A stretch of 64,000 nt of DNA. Origin: Ditylenchus dipsaci (lineage: Eukaryota > Nematoda > Chromadorea > Rhabditida > Anguinidae). The notes beneath the pieces were generated by a model. That model had not been told where the DNA came from. It ran no database searches and was given only the letters and a program-made list of their open reading frames with translations. The stretch spans positions 1,426,001 through 1,490,000 of the forward strand of contig SADC01001275.1 of the NCBI GenBank assembly GCA_004194705.1, written 5' to 3'. Below, piece after piece: positions 44,148 through 55,929 of the stretch (positions within the stretch are counted from its first letter, which is position 1; the number at the start of each line of letters is the position of its first letter). The position numbers and the translations under genes are program-made.

Positions 44148-45197
44148 TTAGACTCCTTCGAAGTGCAGGGGGATTAGAGATGCTTGAGGACTACAGATTT
44201 CACTTACCTTAGAGATGCTGCAAGCAAGAATAGTGATCATAACATACTTTTCCAGACATTTTGACATAGTAATGGGGGAGGAATACTTGTAACCTGTAGG
44301 AAAATGAGCCGTGTTATCCACTTCATGGAGTGGGGAATTAAAACCAGAACACGACCTAGACCTAGGGGGATTACTCGCAGCACTAAGAGGACACGTAGAC
44401 AAAGCATTTATTACTGGACTACACGTATCAACAAAAGACACACTAGCTGGAGACTGTATTTCTTCTTCCTCTTCATCCTCACTGGAATCTTCATACGCAA
44501 GCTGAAGCAGTCGGAAGCTGCTAGACTGGCACAAGACTGGCACTGGCTCGAGACTGGACTGAGGCTGGAGCTTTTCCCACTGGCAGGCATGTTCGGCTTG
44601 ATTCGGACCCATTTCATTTCCCCGCTTCACCGGCTCAGGAGAATAGACGCGACTTGAGGCCGGAGACGAAACCATGTGTGAGGCAGAATAGCTGGCGGGA
44701 GAATCCAGAAGAGTAGACGACTGCACATATATCTGGTCCTGTAATATTCATTTGTCTTTGGCCTCAGGCATAAGCACTGGTTCCTTTGTCTGGACTTTGG
44801 TAGTACCTAGTTTCACCTTTCGGAAACCGTAATCTATTAATGTAACCTTTCGCTTTAACTGGAATCCAAAATGGAATAGCGAAGGTTGACCTTTGATTAC
44901 TGGTACTTTACTGGAAAGTTTGTTGCTAGAAACATAGTCAAGCTCTCTGGAGTTAGAGCGGAGACTAGAAAACCTACGACTAGAGTAATCGGGACTATGC
45001 CCACTAGATTTTACTATCTCATTATGGGAGATACTGGATCCCACAATGCTGGACTGATAAGTCTTCAAAAACCTATCACTGGAAACCCTTTCACTAGAAG
45101 GAGCGGAGCGGCTAGTGGTTGGATAGATTCGATCCGCCTCACTCTTATCAATAGAATGATAATTTACCTTTTGCTTCCGCAGCAGAGAATTTGACAT
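44148..45197 (-). CDS. Ser-rich disordered protein, related to 55.9-kb gene
   Basis: ATG 45197 opens MSNSLLRKQKVNYHSIDKSE. A short intron (GTGCTT donor near 44788, ATTACAG acceptor near 44750, about 39 nt) joins in phase to DQIYVQSSTLLDSPASYSAS. The whole reads about 330 residues to TAG near 44148, though a further intron near 44290 is possible (CCTACAG acceptor). It is rich in Ser, Pro, Arg and acidic residues, with an EDSSEDEEEEE block and no membrane segment. The stretch RLLQLAYEDSSEDEEEEEIQ and on to TCSPVINALSTCP is echoed by the gene at 55930-56331. No known family comes to mind. An intracellular, phosphorylation-prone scaffold or regulatory role would fit the composition, but this is inference. 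Confidence 0.55.
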
Positions 45198-45639
45198 AGC
45201 AACCTTAAATCAGACAAAATATAATAAAAAAGATCATTATATTTCGTTTGAACGCCTTATGGCTATGTTCTCGCTGCAGGACAAAAAGGCAGTTTAAATC
45301 AAACTATTACTGGCAACTAATACTGGAATTATGTTTCCATAGGAAACTCTGGCATTGTTCTGGGGCGCGGGAAATAAGGAATTCAACAATCCTTACAAAT
45401 ATTTCCTGTGAGAAAAAAGTAGCAAATACCACCAAACAAGGCAGCCAACAACCCCCAAAAAAAAAGTCGGATTTTGGTCAAAAAAGGTTTTTTCGATGGT
45501 ACCTCTCCTTTTTTTACTTTTTATTTACGTAAAAGATGTCAAAGCACATAAAAAAGAGGTCTAAACTGCTTTTGAGATACAATACGTTTTATCCAAAAAT
45601 TTTGAATTCTGAAGAAAGGGAAGTTGACAAAGAAGTGGT

Positions 45640-46050
45640 CACCAAACCTTAATTTGACAATGTCTTTGTGCAAAACTTTCCACTATCAGATAGCTCTGTT
45701 CACGGGCTTTTTGATCACAGAGTCCCGGCTGCGCAGGCCCTACACAGGTCCGCACCGCATATAAAAACTCTTTTTCACTAGAAAAATCAATTTTTACTTC
45801 TGTATTTGTATAATAATCAGCAAGAACTACTATCCACTTAAATAGTCTCAAATCAATTAAAAAATCGGCTTTCCACTTACCCCACTCTCCTGGCACGCCC
45901 ACTTACTCACCTGCTCATCACTCTCCTGGCATAGCTTCTCACTCTCTTTTGGCACGCTCACCCACTCTTCTGGCTCGATAAATTTAATACCTCTCCAATT
46001 CTCTAATACTCTAAATTTAATAATTTTCCAAAACAAAAAACCCAAAGTTT
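45640..46050 (-). other. minisatellite edge with open frames
   Basis: The minus strand repeats GCCAGGAGAGTGGG-like units between about 45885 and 45980 and then opens into an 87-codon frame to 45639. The frame starts in the repeat, lacks an ATG and has no recognised domain. I do not call a gene. Confidence 0.35.
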
Positions 46051-46164
46051 CAAATCTCTACTTCAAAAAATCGAAATTTGAAAAATTATAGAAAAAACAT
46101 ATAGTACACACCTACTCATTTAGGGTTACAAAAAATAATAATATTCCAGAAACATCATTTATTG

Positions 46165-47129
46165 AACACGCGAAACCATTGGACAAAGCTTTTTTTTGCT
46201 GCAAAAATTCTTTTTTTCGCTGCAAAAAGACTTTTTTTGCTGCAAATCGGCTTTTTTTTGCTGCAAATCGTCTTTTTCTGGTCCAAACTATTTTAGCTGT
46301 AATTTTGGCGTGCGGTCAATTGGTCCACGGTCAATTGATCCACGGTCAATTGGTCCACAGGTCAATTGGTCCACAGGTCAATTGCTCCACAAAATTATTT
46401 TCAAATTAATCTTTTTTGTCTTGTGAAGAAATTCTGTTATTTTAACAGTTTTTCGATAATTCAGCCTTAACCCTACTGGTTAATCCACGCACCAACCAAA
46501 CCAGGTGGTCGTCCACCTGGAGCAAAATTTTTTTCACGTTTTTCATGTTCCAAAACCCGTTTCCTGGACTGATCCGGACATGCTGAAGATGGTTTGATAG
46601 TGGTAAAATGGTACCGGTACCTGGTCAATGCCTTGGTACTAGTACCGTACTACTACCTTAACACCAGTTCAGCTTTCAGGGTCATTCCAGCAATTTTAAC
46701 GAAACTATAAATTACCCACAAAATGGAATTTTACTATTATCAAACCCTCCTTAGAATGCTCGAATTAGTGTAAAAAACAGGTAATAGATTCCGAAACACA
46801 TAAAAAATAATTTAACAACAATGGGATGACCACTTGGTTTGGTTGGTGCGTGGATTAACCAGTAGGGTTAAAGCTGAATTATCGAAAAACTGTTAAAATA
46901 ACAGAATTTCTTCACAAGACAAAAAAGATTAATTTGAAAATAATTTTGTGGAGCAATTGACCGTGGATCAATTGACCGTGGACCAATTGACCGCACGCCA
47001 AAATTACAGCTAAAATAGTTTGGACCAGAAAAAGCCGATTTGCAGCGAAAAAAAGAATTTTTGCAGCAAAAATATTTGCAGCGAAAAAAAGACTTTTTGC
47101 AGCAAAAAAAAGCTTTGTCCGAAACCATT
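46165..47129. repeat. fold-back element with tandem subrepeats in its arms
   Basis: Arms of about 360 bp (AAACCATTGGACAAAGC to CCAAACCAGGTGGTC, and the complement to GGTTTCGGACAAAGC in reverse) contain arrays of TTTTTTTGCTGCAAA and of GGTCAATTGGTCCAC (five copies on the left at about 46313-46390, three on the right). The loop is about 330 bp. Tandem units inside long inverted arms recall Foldback-type elements. No ORF. Confidence 0.8.
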
Positions 47130-47149
47130 GCCCACAAAGATGCCTTTAA

Positions 47150-48801
47150 AGGGGCATGCTCGCCGCCGATGGAAATATTTTGAAAGGCGGGTACCAGCCT
47201 GGTACTACCAGGTCAATTCAAACGAGAAATAATTTGGCGAAATTTTGGAAAAGTCGTAGAAAAATTGTACCTACAGTGGGAATCGAACCGACGGTGTCCA
47301 GTAAAAAGGCCTACGCAAAAACGCCTACAGTAAAAAGGCCTACGCAAAAACGCCTACGCAAAAACGCCTACAGTAAAAAGGCCTACGCAAAAACGCCTAC
47401 GCAAAAACGCCTACAGTAAAAAGGCCTACGCAAAAACGCCTACGCAAAAACGCCTACAGTAAAAAGGCCTACAGTAAAAACGCCTATAAAATTATCTACA
47501 TTTTTTCAGTCCTGAAACGAATAGAATTCCAATTTTCTGAGGTTGGTTCATAGAAAATCATTTGAAAAACAAGGATAGTTAGACAAAAATATAGCAATAT
47601 TATTGGTTTAAAAATACGGAGCTAATTAGCCGCGGATTTAACTGACCACTGCCCGAGTAGCAGAAATCGGTGAAAGCTGGTCGCGGGTTCGATTCCCAGC
47701 CATGTCACAGCACGTCTAACATAGTTTTTAATACTAATGTATTACTGTTATTTGAGAAAAAATAATGTCTGCTGTCACTTGGATTGAAACATGTAACCTC
47801 ACAATTTTGGAAAGGCTAATTTACCACAGGGAAATTACTGGACGGTGAATTCACCGTGAGGAATTTACCACCTCCATTGAAACACTGTGACGTTCCAACC
47901 AAATCGGAATAAAATTTCTTTTGAATGAAAAAAAATCCTCTCATTTACCACAGGAGTGATTGACCGAGGGTCAATTTGAGGAGGGACAACTGACCGCCGC
48001 CGAGTTGACGTGTCCGGGGACGAATACACTAATAAAATCTGAAAAACCGCAGTTTCGAGTTAGGAAATTAGACATTTTGAAATTGGCGCCCAAATGAGGT
48101 GCCCAAATGAGTTTTGCCCAAATGAATGCCAACGCTGAAAAGAATATGGAAATTTCAATAGAAGCATGAACTTAAATAGAATATATACAGGAGGTTATAA
48201 TTTTTTAAAATCGAAACATGGCTAAGGCCTTTTCAGGCCTTTTTGTCCAGTGTTTTCAAAAGTCATAGGCATAAAGTCATAGTCATAGCTATGACCGACA
48301 TAGTCAAAAGCAGAGTCATAGTCATAATCATAGGCATAATTTTTGAAAGTCATAGTCATAATGACTATGACTATGTCATTGAAAAATTATGCCTATGACT
48401 ATGACTTTCAAAAAACTATGCCTATGACTATGACTTTCTTTTTCATTATGCCTATGGCTATGACTTTGACTTTCATTATGACTATGACTTTGAGTATGAC
48501 TTTTATCATGACTCTGACACAAAAATTTTGTCACACGGACATCCAATTTTAATGCGTTTCAGGACATTTGTAGATCAAATTAGGTTTAGAAACAGTTGTA
48601 GGCCTTTTTACTATAGGCCTTTTAGCGTAGGCCTTTTTGCATAGGCGTTTTTGCGTAGGCCTTTTTACTGTAGGCGTTTTTACGGTACTCCGAACCGACG
48701 ACCAATCTATTTATTCGCCGCAGGGTACTCAACTAAAATTTATTTTAAATTAATTCTAGTTTGAATTGACCTGGTACCCGCCTTTCAAAATGCATGCCTC
48801 T
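47150..48801. repeat. TTAA-type fold-back with CGCCTAC array
   Basis: AGGGGCATGC and GGTACCAGCCTGGTACTACC on the left mirror GGTACCCGCCTTTCAAAATG and GCATGCCTCT on the right, with TTAA at 47146-47149 and 48802-48805. The left arm holds about twelve tandem copies of GCCTACGCAAAAAC/GCCTACAGTAAAAAG (47307-47485). The right arm holds a shorter inverted array (about 48600-48682). tRNA-like B boxes (GGTTCGATTCC) lie at about 47280 (minus) and 47685 (plus). Confidence 0.65.
48248..48530 (+). mobile_element. hAT-type end with GTCATAG word array
   Basis: CAGTGTTTTCAAAAGTCATAG is a hAT-like terminus. About 250 bp of GTCATAGTCATA and the complement TATGACTATG follow. No matching right end or duplication was found. 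It sits inside the 47150-48801 element. Confidence 0.5.
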
Positions 48802-48884
48802 TTAAACATCTCAAAACTGTCCGTGCCCCACCCACTCTTTAGATACTGCTATTCACCTTTCAGGTACCACTACTCACTTTTCAG

Positions 48885-49826
48885 CATAGTGACCGCGCTT
48901 CCTGAAATTTGGACGGCGTCCCGTCCCCGTCCTAGACGTTTTTGACCGGCCGTCCAACCGGCCGTCCGAATTTTTTTTTTACGGCCGGCCGTCGGCCGGC
49001 CGTCCAATATTTCGCCGTCTTGCTGAAAATTTCGCCGGCCGTCCGACTAAGATTTTCTAACGCCGGCCGTCCGCCGGCCGGCCTAAATAGTGTAAAAAGT
49101 TTTGTGACAAATTTTTTGCTTAAAAAATTGATCTTTACTGAAAAAATTTAGCAACTAAAAATATTTTTCGAGTTATTTGTCAGAAGTATTCAAGCCTTTA
49201 TCAGTTTTTATTAATACCCACACTTCTTCCTTCCGCATGCATTCTCATTATGGAAAAGATTCTTTTAGCAGCACCAGACGAAGCCGAAATTATCAAAATA
49301 TCGATCGCTGAGTTTTTTTATCGGCCCATTTAGATGAATTTTTTGTTGTTTTAGAAAAGGTTAGTGTTTTTACCTCGTTTGTCCAAAACGTCGCTGCTTT
49401 TCTATTAACAGCTTCTCGATCACAGCGATGCAATACATCTTCTACGAGGTCATTGGTAGATTCTGATCTCAAAGGACATGAACTGTCCCTGAGCCGAATG
49501 GTGATGTGATTTCTGTTAGGGCAAGCGTATCACTAAATTGTGATTCTCCGAGCTGAATTTTGGTGGAGTGTTATTTTTCAAGACTTTTGTTAAATAAACA
49601 TTACGAGTCCAAATTTGTTCGTTCTGGTGAAGGACGGTGTCAGACGGACCGGCCGTCGGCCGTCCCGTCCGAGTTTTTCGTCGCCGGCCGTCTGCCGTCT
49701 TGGACGTTTTTACCCGGCCGTCCGCCGCCGGCCGTTCGGACGGCCGGCCAAGCCGGCCGTCCGACCGTCCGGTTTTTCAGCGCCGTCCGGACGGGGACGG
49801 GCCCGGCCGGACGGGCGGTCACTATG
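48885..49826. mobile_element. hAT-type element with GGCCGTCC word array
   Basis: The ends CATAGTGACCGC and GCGGTCACTATG are perfect inverted repeats with an exact 8-bp duplication CTTTTCAG (48877-48884, 49827-49834). Each end carries about 170-190 bp of GGCCGTCC/GGACGGCC words. The centre is AT-rich, about 500 bp, with no transposase. Confidence 0.9.
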
Positions 49827-50364
49827 CTTTTCAGGTACCCTTATCCACTCCCCCGGTAGCACTACTCATTCTCGTGGCACACTTGCTCACTCTTCTTGTA
49901 TGCCCACATATTCTCCAGGTTTTTAGCACGCTATCATTTAATATAAGCGAAATATAATATTCAATGTTATGAAAAAATTGCACACTTGCCCATTCAGGGC
50001 TTTACAATAGTCAAAAAATTTCAAAAGTCTCATTTAAGAAACTTGCCAAAGCATCGCCCACAAACATCCCCTTTACAGATCTCAAACTTTTTTAACACCA
50101 AAAATCAAAGTTTTGACACGCAGCAACTACCTTTATATATAATCGAAATTCAAATTTATAAAAAACAGTGCACACTTGCCCATTCATCCCTATACACTCT
50201 CCAGGCTCTGCTATCCACTCTCAAAGTACCCCTACTCCCTCTCCATGAACCCTCATTTAATCTAACTGTACAGCCACTTACTTTCCTGGCACACTTGCTC
50301 ACTCTCCAGGTACCCCTACCCACTCTTCAGATACCCCTACTCACTCTCTTGTCCGACCTTCGTG

Positions 50365-50870
50365 CTTTCTTGACAAACCTATAGACAAAAAACTTTTTCC
50401 AACAATATCTAAAATAAAATTTTGACCTTCCAAATTTTAGCTTAGAAGCAGTGCTTCAAAATTTCTTCGATAATAGTTTAGAAAAAACTATGAAAAATTA
50501 GTAACTGTTACCATCCCGCAGTGGTATATTTTTTAACGCATGGTAAAATGACTCATCTCGATAAAACTCAAAATTTTGACGTTTTTGGTAAACACCACGA
50601 AAAAACCAATTATGCAATCTTAAAGAGTAGGAAAAATGCTACAAAACTGCGTCTCTAAAAAAACCCCTGCGACTGTTAGACCGAGACAAATTGCCGAAAT
50701 TGGTACAAAACACGAGTGATCCATTTTTTCGACGCTACTGTAGGAGATTGCCCTCCAAATTTAAGATGGTGGATTTTAGCCTGGATTTTGGGTTGATTTT
50801 CAAAACAATTTTTAGGCATTTTTTTGTAAAACCTCTGTCTCATTTTTTCCGAGAACCCCTAGGAGGGCGG
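50365..50870. other. gene-poor spacer at the minisatellite inversion
   Basis: AT-rich with no exon I can support. The CGACGCTACTGT motif occurs at about 50730. Confidence 0.4.
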
Positions 50871-51025
50871 TTAAAGGTGCCCGCAGAGTGAATAAGTGTG
50901 CCAGGAAGCTGGTTAGGTCTCCCTGTAAAGTAGGTAGGGGTGCCAGGAGTGTGGGTAGGGGTGTCAGGGGCATAGGCAGAAGTGTCGAGAGGGGGAGGTA
51001 GGTGTGCTATAAGAGTGGTTAGCGG

Positions 51026-51555
51026 TAGGATGGCGGATGCCTATCCCGGACGTGACAAAGATTTTGAAAAAAAATCCGGGATGACCAAAAAATTTACGAC
51101 CAAAAAATTTACTCCGGGACGGGAATCCGGGACTGAGTGAAATTCGGGGACGGGACAATAATTTTTCCGGTCAGGACGCAAAAAGGAAAATTAACAACAA
51201 GAATCAGTTTTTAAAAAAATATGCAAAAAAAATTTGTCACAGTTTTACCTCAAGTACAAAATATTAGATATTGCCCGAGTGTATAACCTACTATATTCTC
51301 ATTTGACAATCCTAATATTCACTCAAAATTTGGCAAGAATTCATAAATGATAATAAAGCAAGGCTAAACTTTACTAGGATTAATGAATTCGGAAGACGGG
51401 ACAGATCTCTAAAAGTCGGACGGGACAATAAATCTGGGAATGGGAAAATTACCCCGGGACGGGACAGACTCGAAAAATTTTCCGGGACGGGAAAAACCCC
51501 TGAAAACACTCCGGGACGGGACGATCCGTCCCGTCCCGGCCGTCCTCCATCCCTA
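51026..51555. mobile_element. hAT-type element with CGGGACGG word array
   Basis: TAGGATGGCGGATGCC on the left and GGCCGTCCTCCATCCCTA on the right are inverted, with an exact 8-bp duplication GTTAGCGG (51018-51025, 51556-51563). The subterminal regions are full of CCGGGACGGGA words. Only 530 bp, non-coding. Confidence 0.88.
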
Positions 51556-52565
51556 GTTAGCGGTGCCAGTAGAGTGAGTAAGTGTGCCAGAAGGGTGATT
51601 AGGGGTGTCAGGGCATAGGTAGGTCTGTCAGGAGGCGCAGTAGGGTGAAAGAAGGGTGTTGGTGGTCGCAGTAGAGTGGACATTCGTGTCAGTAGATAGG
51701 AGTAGGTAGGAGTGCCAAGAGAGTGGGTGGATATGTTAAAGAAGTTGATTGAGTAGGGTAGGAGAGTGTTTAGGTAGGCTTCGTTTGTCGCATCACACCA
51801 TTCCCAATTTTAGGGTAGTACCTCAGACAACAGGTAAGTCTAACCACTTCGAGGGCACCCCGACCATTAGGTAAGTACCTTAACTACCTCATAAATATCG
51901 CAATCACTTGGATTGTAACCCATACACCTAAAGTGCACCAACTCATCTCAAAGGTATCTCATTTTTCGAAGAGCACCCAAACTACGTAGAGAATCTTCAA
52001 CCCAATAAATGTTAACTGATTTACACCGAAGGTACTTTTTCGAATGTCTCTATAGCAGAATCTGTTTTTGTGGGTTTCATAACAATTGACATACTGATTT
52101 TGTAAGGCGCCAATCAACCTAGTCATGCAATAATTCGAAATACCCAAAATCGCTATCGGCAACCTTATAAGGTCGAGGTCCAAAGATAAAAAAGTCACTC
52201 TTAAAAGGCAATTTCAGTACATGCGTACATGTCGGCCCAAAAAAATCGGAAAATTTTGAAAAATTTGGCCGGAGTATAGGCCGGAGTATATTGGCCGAAA
52301 ACTGGTTTAAACCTCGTCTTTACGCGATTTGTCCACTTTTACGTATAGGAAAGATAAAAAAACGATTGGGAAAGCACTTTCCAGAAAAAAACATTTTTGA
52401 GCAAAAATCGACCTTTTGGCCGTTCTGGAGGGTACTCAGATACCTTATTTGGTGGTTTTTACCCTGTTTTGGTCACTGGAGCTAGGCAAAAAGGTCTCTA
52501 TATATATTTTTGATCAAGAGTCTGGTACTGGTGCACAATATGCGCCACATTTTTTTTCTTGAGAA

Positions 52566-52715
52566 ATGCCTTGGTCCCCCTGTTGTTTTGAAGGTGACTA
52601 TGTTCAAGGTGATCATGTTAACCATAATCACCATTATCACAATATTATCATAACTCCAATGGACCGGGAGGACCTTAAAACAACAGGGGGACCAAGGCAT
52701 TTTTCAAGAAAAAAA
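52566..52715. repeat. hairpin, CCAAGGCA family
   Basis: GAAATGCCTTGGTCCCCCTGTTG and its complement (CAACAGGGGGACCAAGGCAT) flank a loop of GATCATG/CATGATC-like words. The arms extend outward through TGTGGCGCATATTGTGCAC at right and its complement at about 52530. Confidence 0.8.
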
Positions 52716-52839
52716 ATGTGGCGCATATTGTGCACCTGTTCCAAGAGTCTTGCTCGGAATCACGTCTAAGGTAAGTGAGTGCGCGCATCTCTAACTCTCA
52801 AGCCCGCTACGCCCCGAAGGGGGCGCAGGGGGCTGAGAG

Positions 52840-53940
52840 TTAAAATGCCTTTAGGACACCATTTTAGGCATTTTCGGGCCAGGGGCGGATTGTGCACTTT
52901 AGCCAAAAATTTTGATCTTGAAAGTTTTCACCTGCAACTCATTCTGATTATCAAACATGCTCATATTTTGTGTTGCGTATTTGAGAGCTCCGAGGTAGCT
53001 TAACCACTGTCATCGATTTTCTTGGGGAAATTGATGTGGAAAGGAGCTATCTACTCAAATTTTAATATTTTTCGAACTTTTTGGGCCACCCTGTAGTCCT
53101 GCAAAAAAGCTAGGACAACAAGTTTAACTGCTTTAAAAGTATGTATTTAAAAAGTGTCCAGCGGAAATAAATGAGCTCGGGCTAGTCAACGACCTGTCAC
53201 TTCAACTTGTACCTATACTGTTGCCCCTCAGACAAAATGTCATTTTCGACGCTAACATCTTCTTTTAATCTGAGAAGCCTCACAAAATTTCACATTACAA
53301 CCATGTTTTTAACCAGAAAAACTTCAGTCTTTATCATAGTGCATTCAATCTAAAATGTTCAGTCATCTTTGCTAAGATATACGCTATCTTATACAGTATT
53401 TGGCATGTGTGGGTGAGTGGGTAACGCTTTTCTTACTTCGGAGGCAAAGATGGGTCACAGAAGTGGAAATAATTTTTGTTGTTAATACTATCATGTTCCC
53501 CAGAATGTCAGCTTTCGTTTAAAAAAATCTTATAAAAATAAGCGTTTTAAGAGGGGCATATGCCTAACTTTATGAAGCCATAAATTGGGATCAGGAAAAT
53601 CCGGACTAAATTCAGATCTGTTTTCATCTAGAGAAACGTTAAAAATATACAGTCGAGTTCGAATTTCAAGAGCCATTTGTAAGCAAATCAAAAACGCTAA
53701 GCTCGATTTTGCTGTTAGAAATTAAGCATTGTATATTGCAAAAATGTCTGTATAGGCGCCGATAGGCTCCTCCTGACCCTTGCGATTATAATCATTTAGG
53801 CATACACAGTCAACAAATTTTTATCGCTTTTCTAGAATGTTAAATAAACCATACTACATATAGTTTACATGACGAAACAATAAAATTGGACAAAATGTAT
53901 CTTCGCACTGCTACTGTTGGTAATTTTTAATGATGTACTG
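52840..53940. other. gene-poor stretch
   Basis: AT-rich with no supported exon. A short motif at 52760-52800 (GTCTAAGGTAAGTGAGTGCG) has a cousin at about 33648-33690, so it is probably part of a dispersed repeat. Confidence 0.4.
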
Positions 53941-54289
53941 TTTTAGTTGTTTGAGTTTTTAGGATGAGATGTCTGTTTTTTCTCTGCTTTTCCATTCACG
54001 TTATCATAATTTTTTGAATGATTAGGTTCTGCTATCTTCTTCAAATCTTTGCCTGAATGTTTTGCCGTGTCTTTATTTTTCGCTATTTCTGCCAACATTT
54101 TTTGACACGTGTCCTCTTTAATTTCTCCTCTTTAATGTCTTTTATTTTGCGTCTAATAATAAAATAATGGATAACAAAAATAGTTGACTTTGTTATATTT
54201 TACAAAATAAAAACTATTTTTGAAGAGTTTTTTAGTCGAGACGTTTAAATTTAAAAAGTACGTTTTTCAATCAAAATTCATAAAAAATT

Positions 54290-55261
54290 GGGCTCTATAT
54301 GTGTTGAAGGGACCTCAGAAAAAAATATACCTTGGTCGCCCCTGTTGTTTATTTCTATGATTTTAGGCTTAGGTTCAGGCAAGGGTGGCTAATGTATATT
54401 AGGAGCCAGCGTATTTTATGTGAAACATGGATCCTACTTCTAACTCTATAGGACGATATACAGGGTTGGCCAAATTCGTCGAACTATTTGCTTTGTTATA
54501 TCACTCTGAACATATTGTTTCTCTACAAGATCTTTTTTCCGATCGATAGAAGACGCTCTATGCGACACAATGACACTAATCATTCTTGATAAATGACATT
54601 CGGAAAAGCAACAAAAATAACAATAAAGTTAACAAAAAAAATTAATTTAACAAAAAAACAACAATTTTAATTCGATATTGTCATAGCTAGAACTCCAAGG
54701 CATCTACTGCGTTGACAGCTGTTTATTGCATGTTGGAACATGACCGAAGGAAGCTGTTTAATCGCTCATACAATAATTTCCACCCATCCTTTAGGATCAA
54801 ACGTTTGTGTTTGGTACACTTTCTCCCTGCTCCAGCTCCGGAGAAAAAAGCCTCAAGTCAGGACTGTGACAATGAATGTTAAAATGGCAAATGTGGTGTC
54901 AGTCTGCTGCCTAGAGTGTCCTCTATCGATTGCAAAAAAACATCTTATTAAAATACTAGAAATCAATGAAGATATGACCAAAACAATTAGTTCGACGAAT
55001 TTGGCCGACCCTGTATAAGTATTGGAGAAAATATTTCTCCAATATATAGTGCAGTTCACAGGATCTTACATAGGGAAATGTCCATTTTTTCTTGAGTCTA
55101 CAAATTGATCTTGCTATAGACATACGAATGAAAACCATGTTTGAGTCCGCCTTAACATATGCATGCTAACGCTTGCCTGAACCGAGCCTAAAAATCATAA
55201 AAATAAACAACAGGGAGACCAAGGCATTTTTTTTTCGGGGGTTCCTCGAACACATATAGAT
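54290..55261. repeat. fold-back with nested mariner-like element
   Basis: GGCTCTATATGTGTTGAAGG with ACCTTGGTCGCCCCTGTTG on the left mirrors CAACAGGGAGACCAAGGCAT and CGAACACATATAGA on the right. These ends are related to the 8168-9211 cluster. The mariner-like element 54461-55013 sits inside. Confidence 0.75.
54461..55013. repeat. mariner-like short element
   Basis: CAGGGTTGGCCAAATTCGTCG and complement are flanked by TA (54459-54460, 55014-55015). 553 bp, no transposase recognised. Confidence 0.85.
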
Positions 55262-55539
55262 TGTTAATAATTAATACGTAATTGTTACAAAAAATTTAGC
55301 GATAAAATTTTAAAAATGATGTTGCAAATCTTTTAGTGGCCTTTTTTGATCTGAAGTAACTTCACTCTGAAAAAATGCCTTGATTTTCAATAAGATTTTC
55401 GTTGGTTTTCCTGTTATTGTTTTTTTGAAATTTTTCGTGATACGTGAGAGTTGCCTAATGTGTGCTAGGACGGACTCAAACACAAGTGTATAAGACTTAT
55501 GTTAATCAACAGACCGCCAAGGCTAATTTTTTCAGGGTG

Positions 55540-55769
55540 CAGTACATTTGACCGCCACCATTTTGACAGCCAGCAACTTTTGTGATTTTTTTGATCCATT
55601 TTCTAGATTTTTCTTGGGCAGGCTATCACCTATCTTTCAGATCATTTCACTGGCTACAAAATTAGTGATACTTGCCCAAGAAAAATCTAGTAGATCGAAA
55701 GCACAATTTCACAAAATTTGCTGGCGGTCAATTAGGGGGCGGTCAAAATGGTGGCGGTCAAACGTACTG
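55540..55769. repeat. inverted-repeat element with GACCGCCACC ends
   Basis: CAGTACATTTGACCGCCACC and complement (GGTGGCGGTCAAACGTACTG) bound arms of about 100 bp with GATTTTTCTTGGGCA. No target duplication recognised. Confidence 0.75.
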
Positions 55770-55929
55770 AAACCTTTTTGGAGTGATGTATACACATATA
55801 GAGTGTAATGATTGTTACGTTTAATCGTACGACGTTTCCAGTCAAGACAATAGGTTCCCCACGAAACCTATTGCAACCCTGAATAGTTCCAGATTTCAAT
55901 AAGTAAATTCAAATCCAGGGACAGGGTTT

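Larger units (their letters stand above)
48813..51780. repeat. degenerate GGTGCC/GAGTGGG minisatellite locus
   Basis: Units of 18-22 bp of the type CCTGGCACACTTGCTCACTCTC run on one strand at 48820-48880, 49830-49930 and 50180-50360. The complement (AGGGGTGCCAGGAGAGTGGG) runs at 50880-51025 and 51556-51770. The array therefore inverts near 50.6 kb. Two hAT-type elements interrupt it. Confidence 0.6.

Noticed and set aside
47300..47485. CRISPR-like spaced repeat
   Set aside because: The units are directly tandem without unique spacers, in a eukaryotic fold-back element.
49560..49957. Three overlapping 99-106-codon ORFs, all Arg/Pro-rich
   Set aside because: They are frames through the GGCCGTCC array of the hAT-type element.
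51312..51683. 123-codon minus-strand ORF
   Set aside because: It runs through the CGGGACGG array and the minisatellite; composition is repeat-driven.
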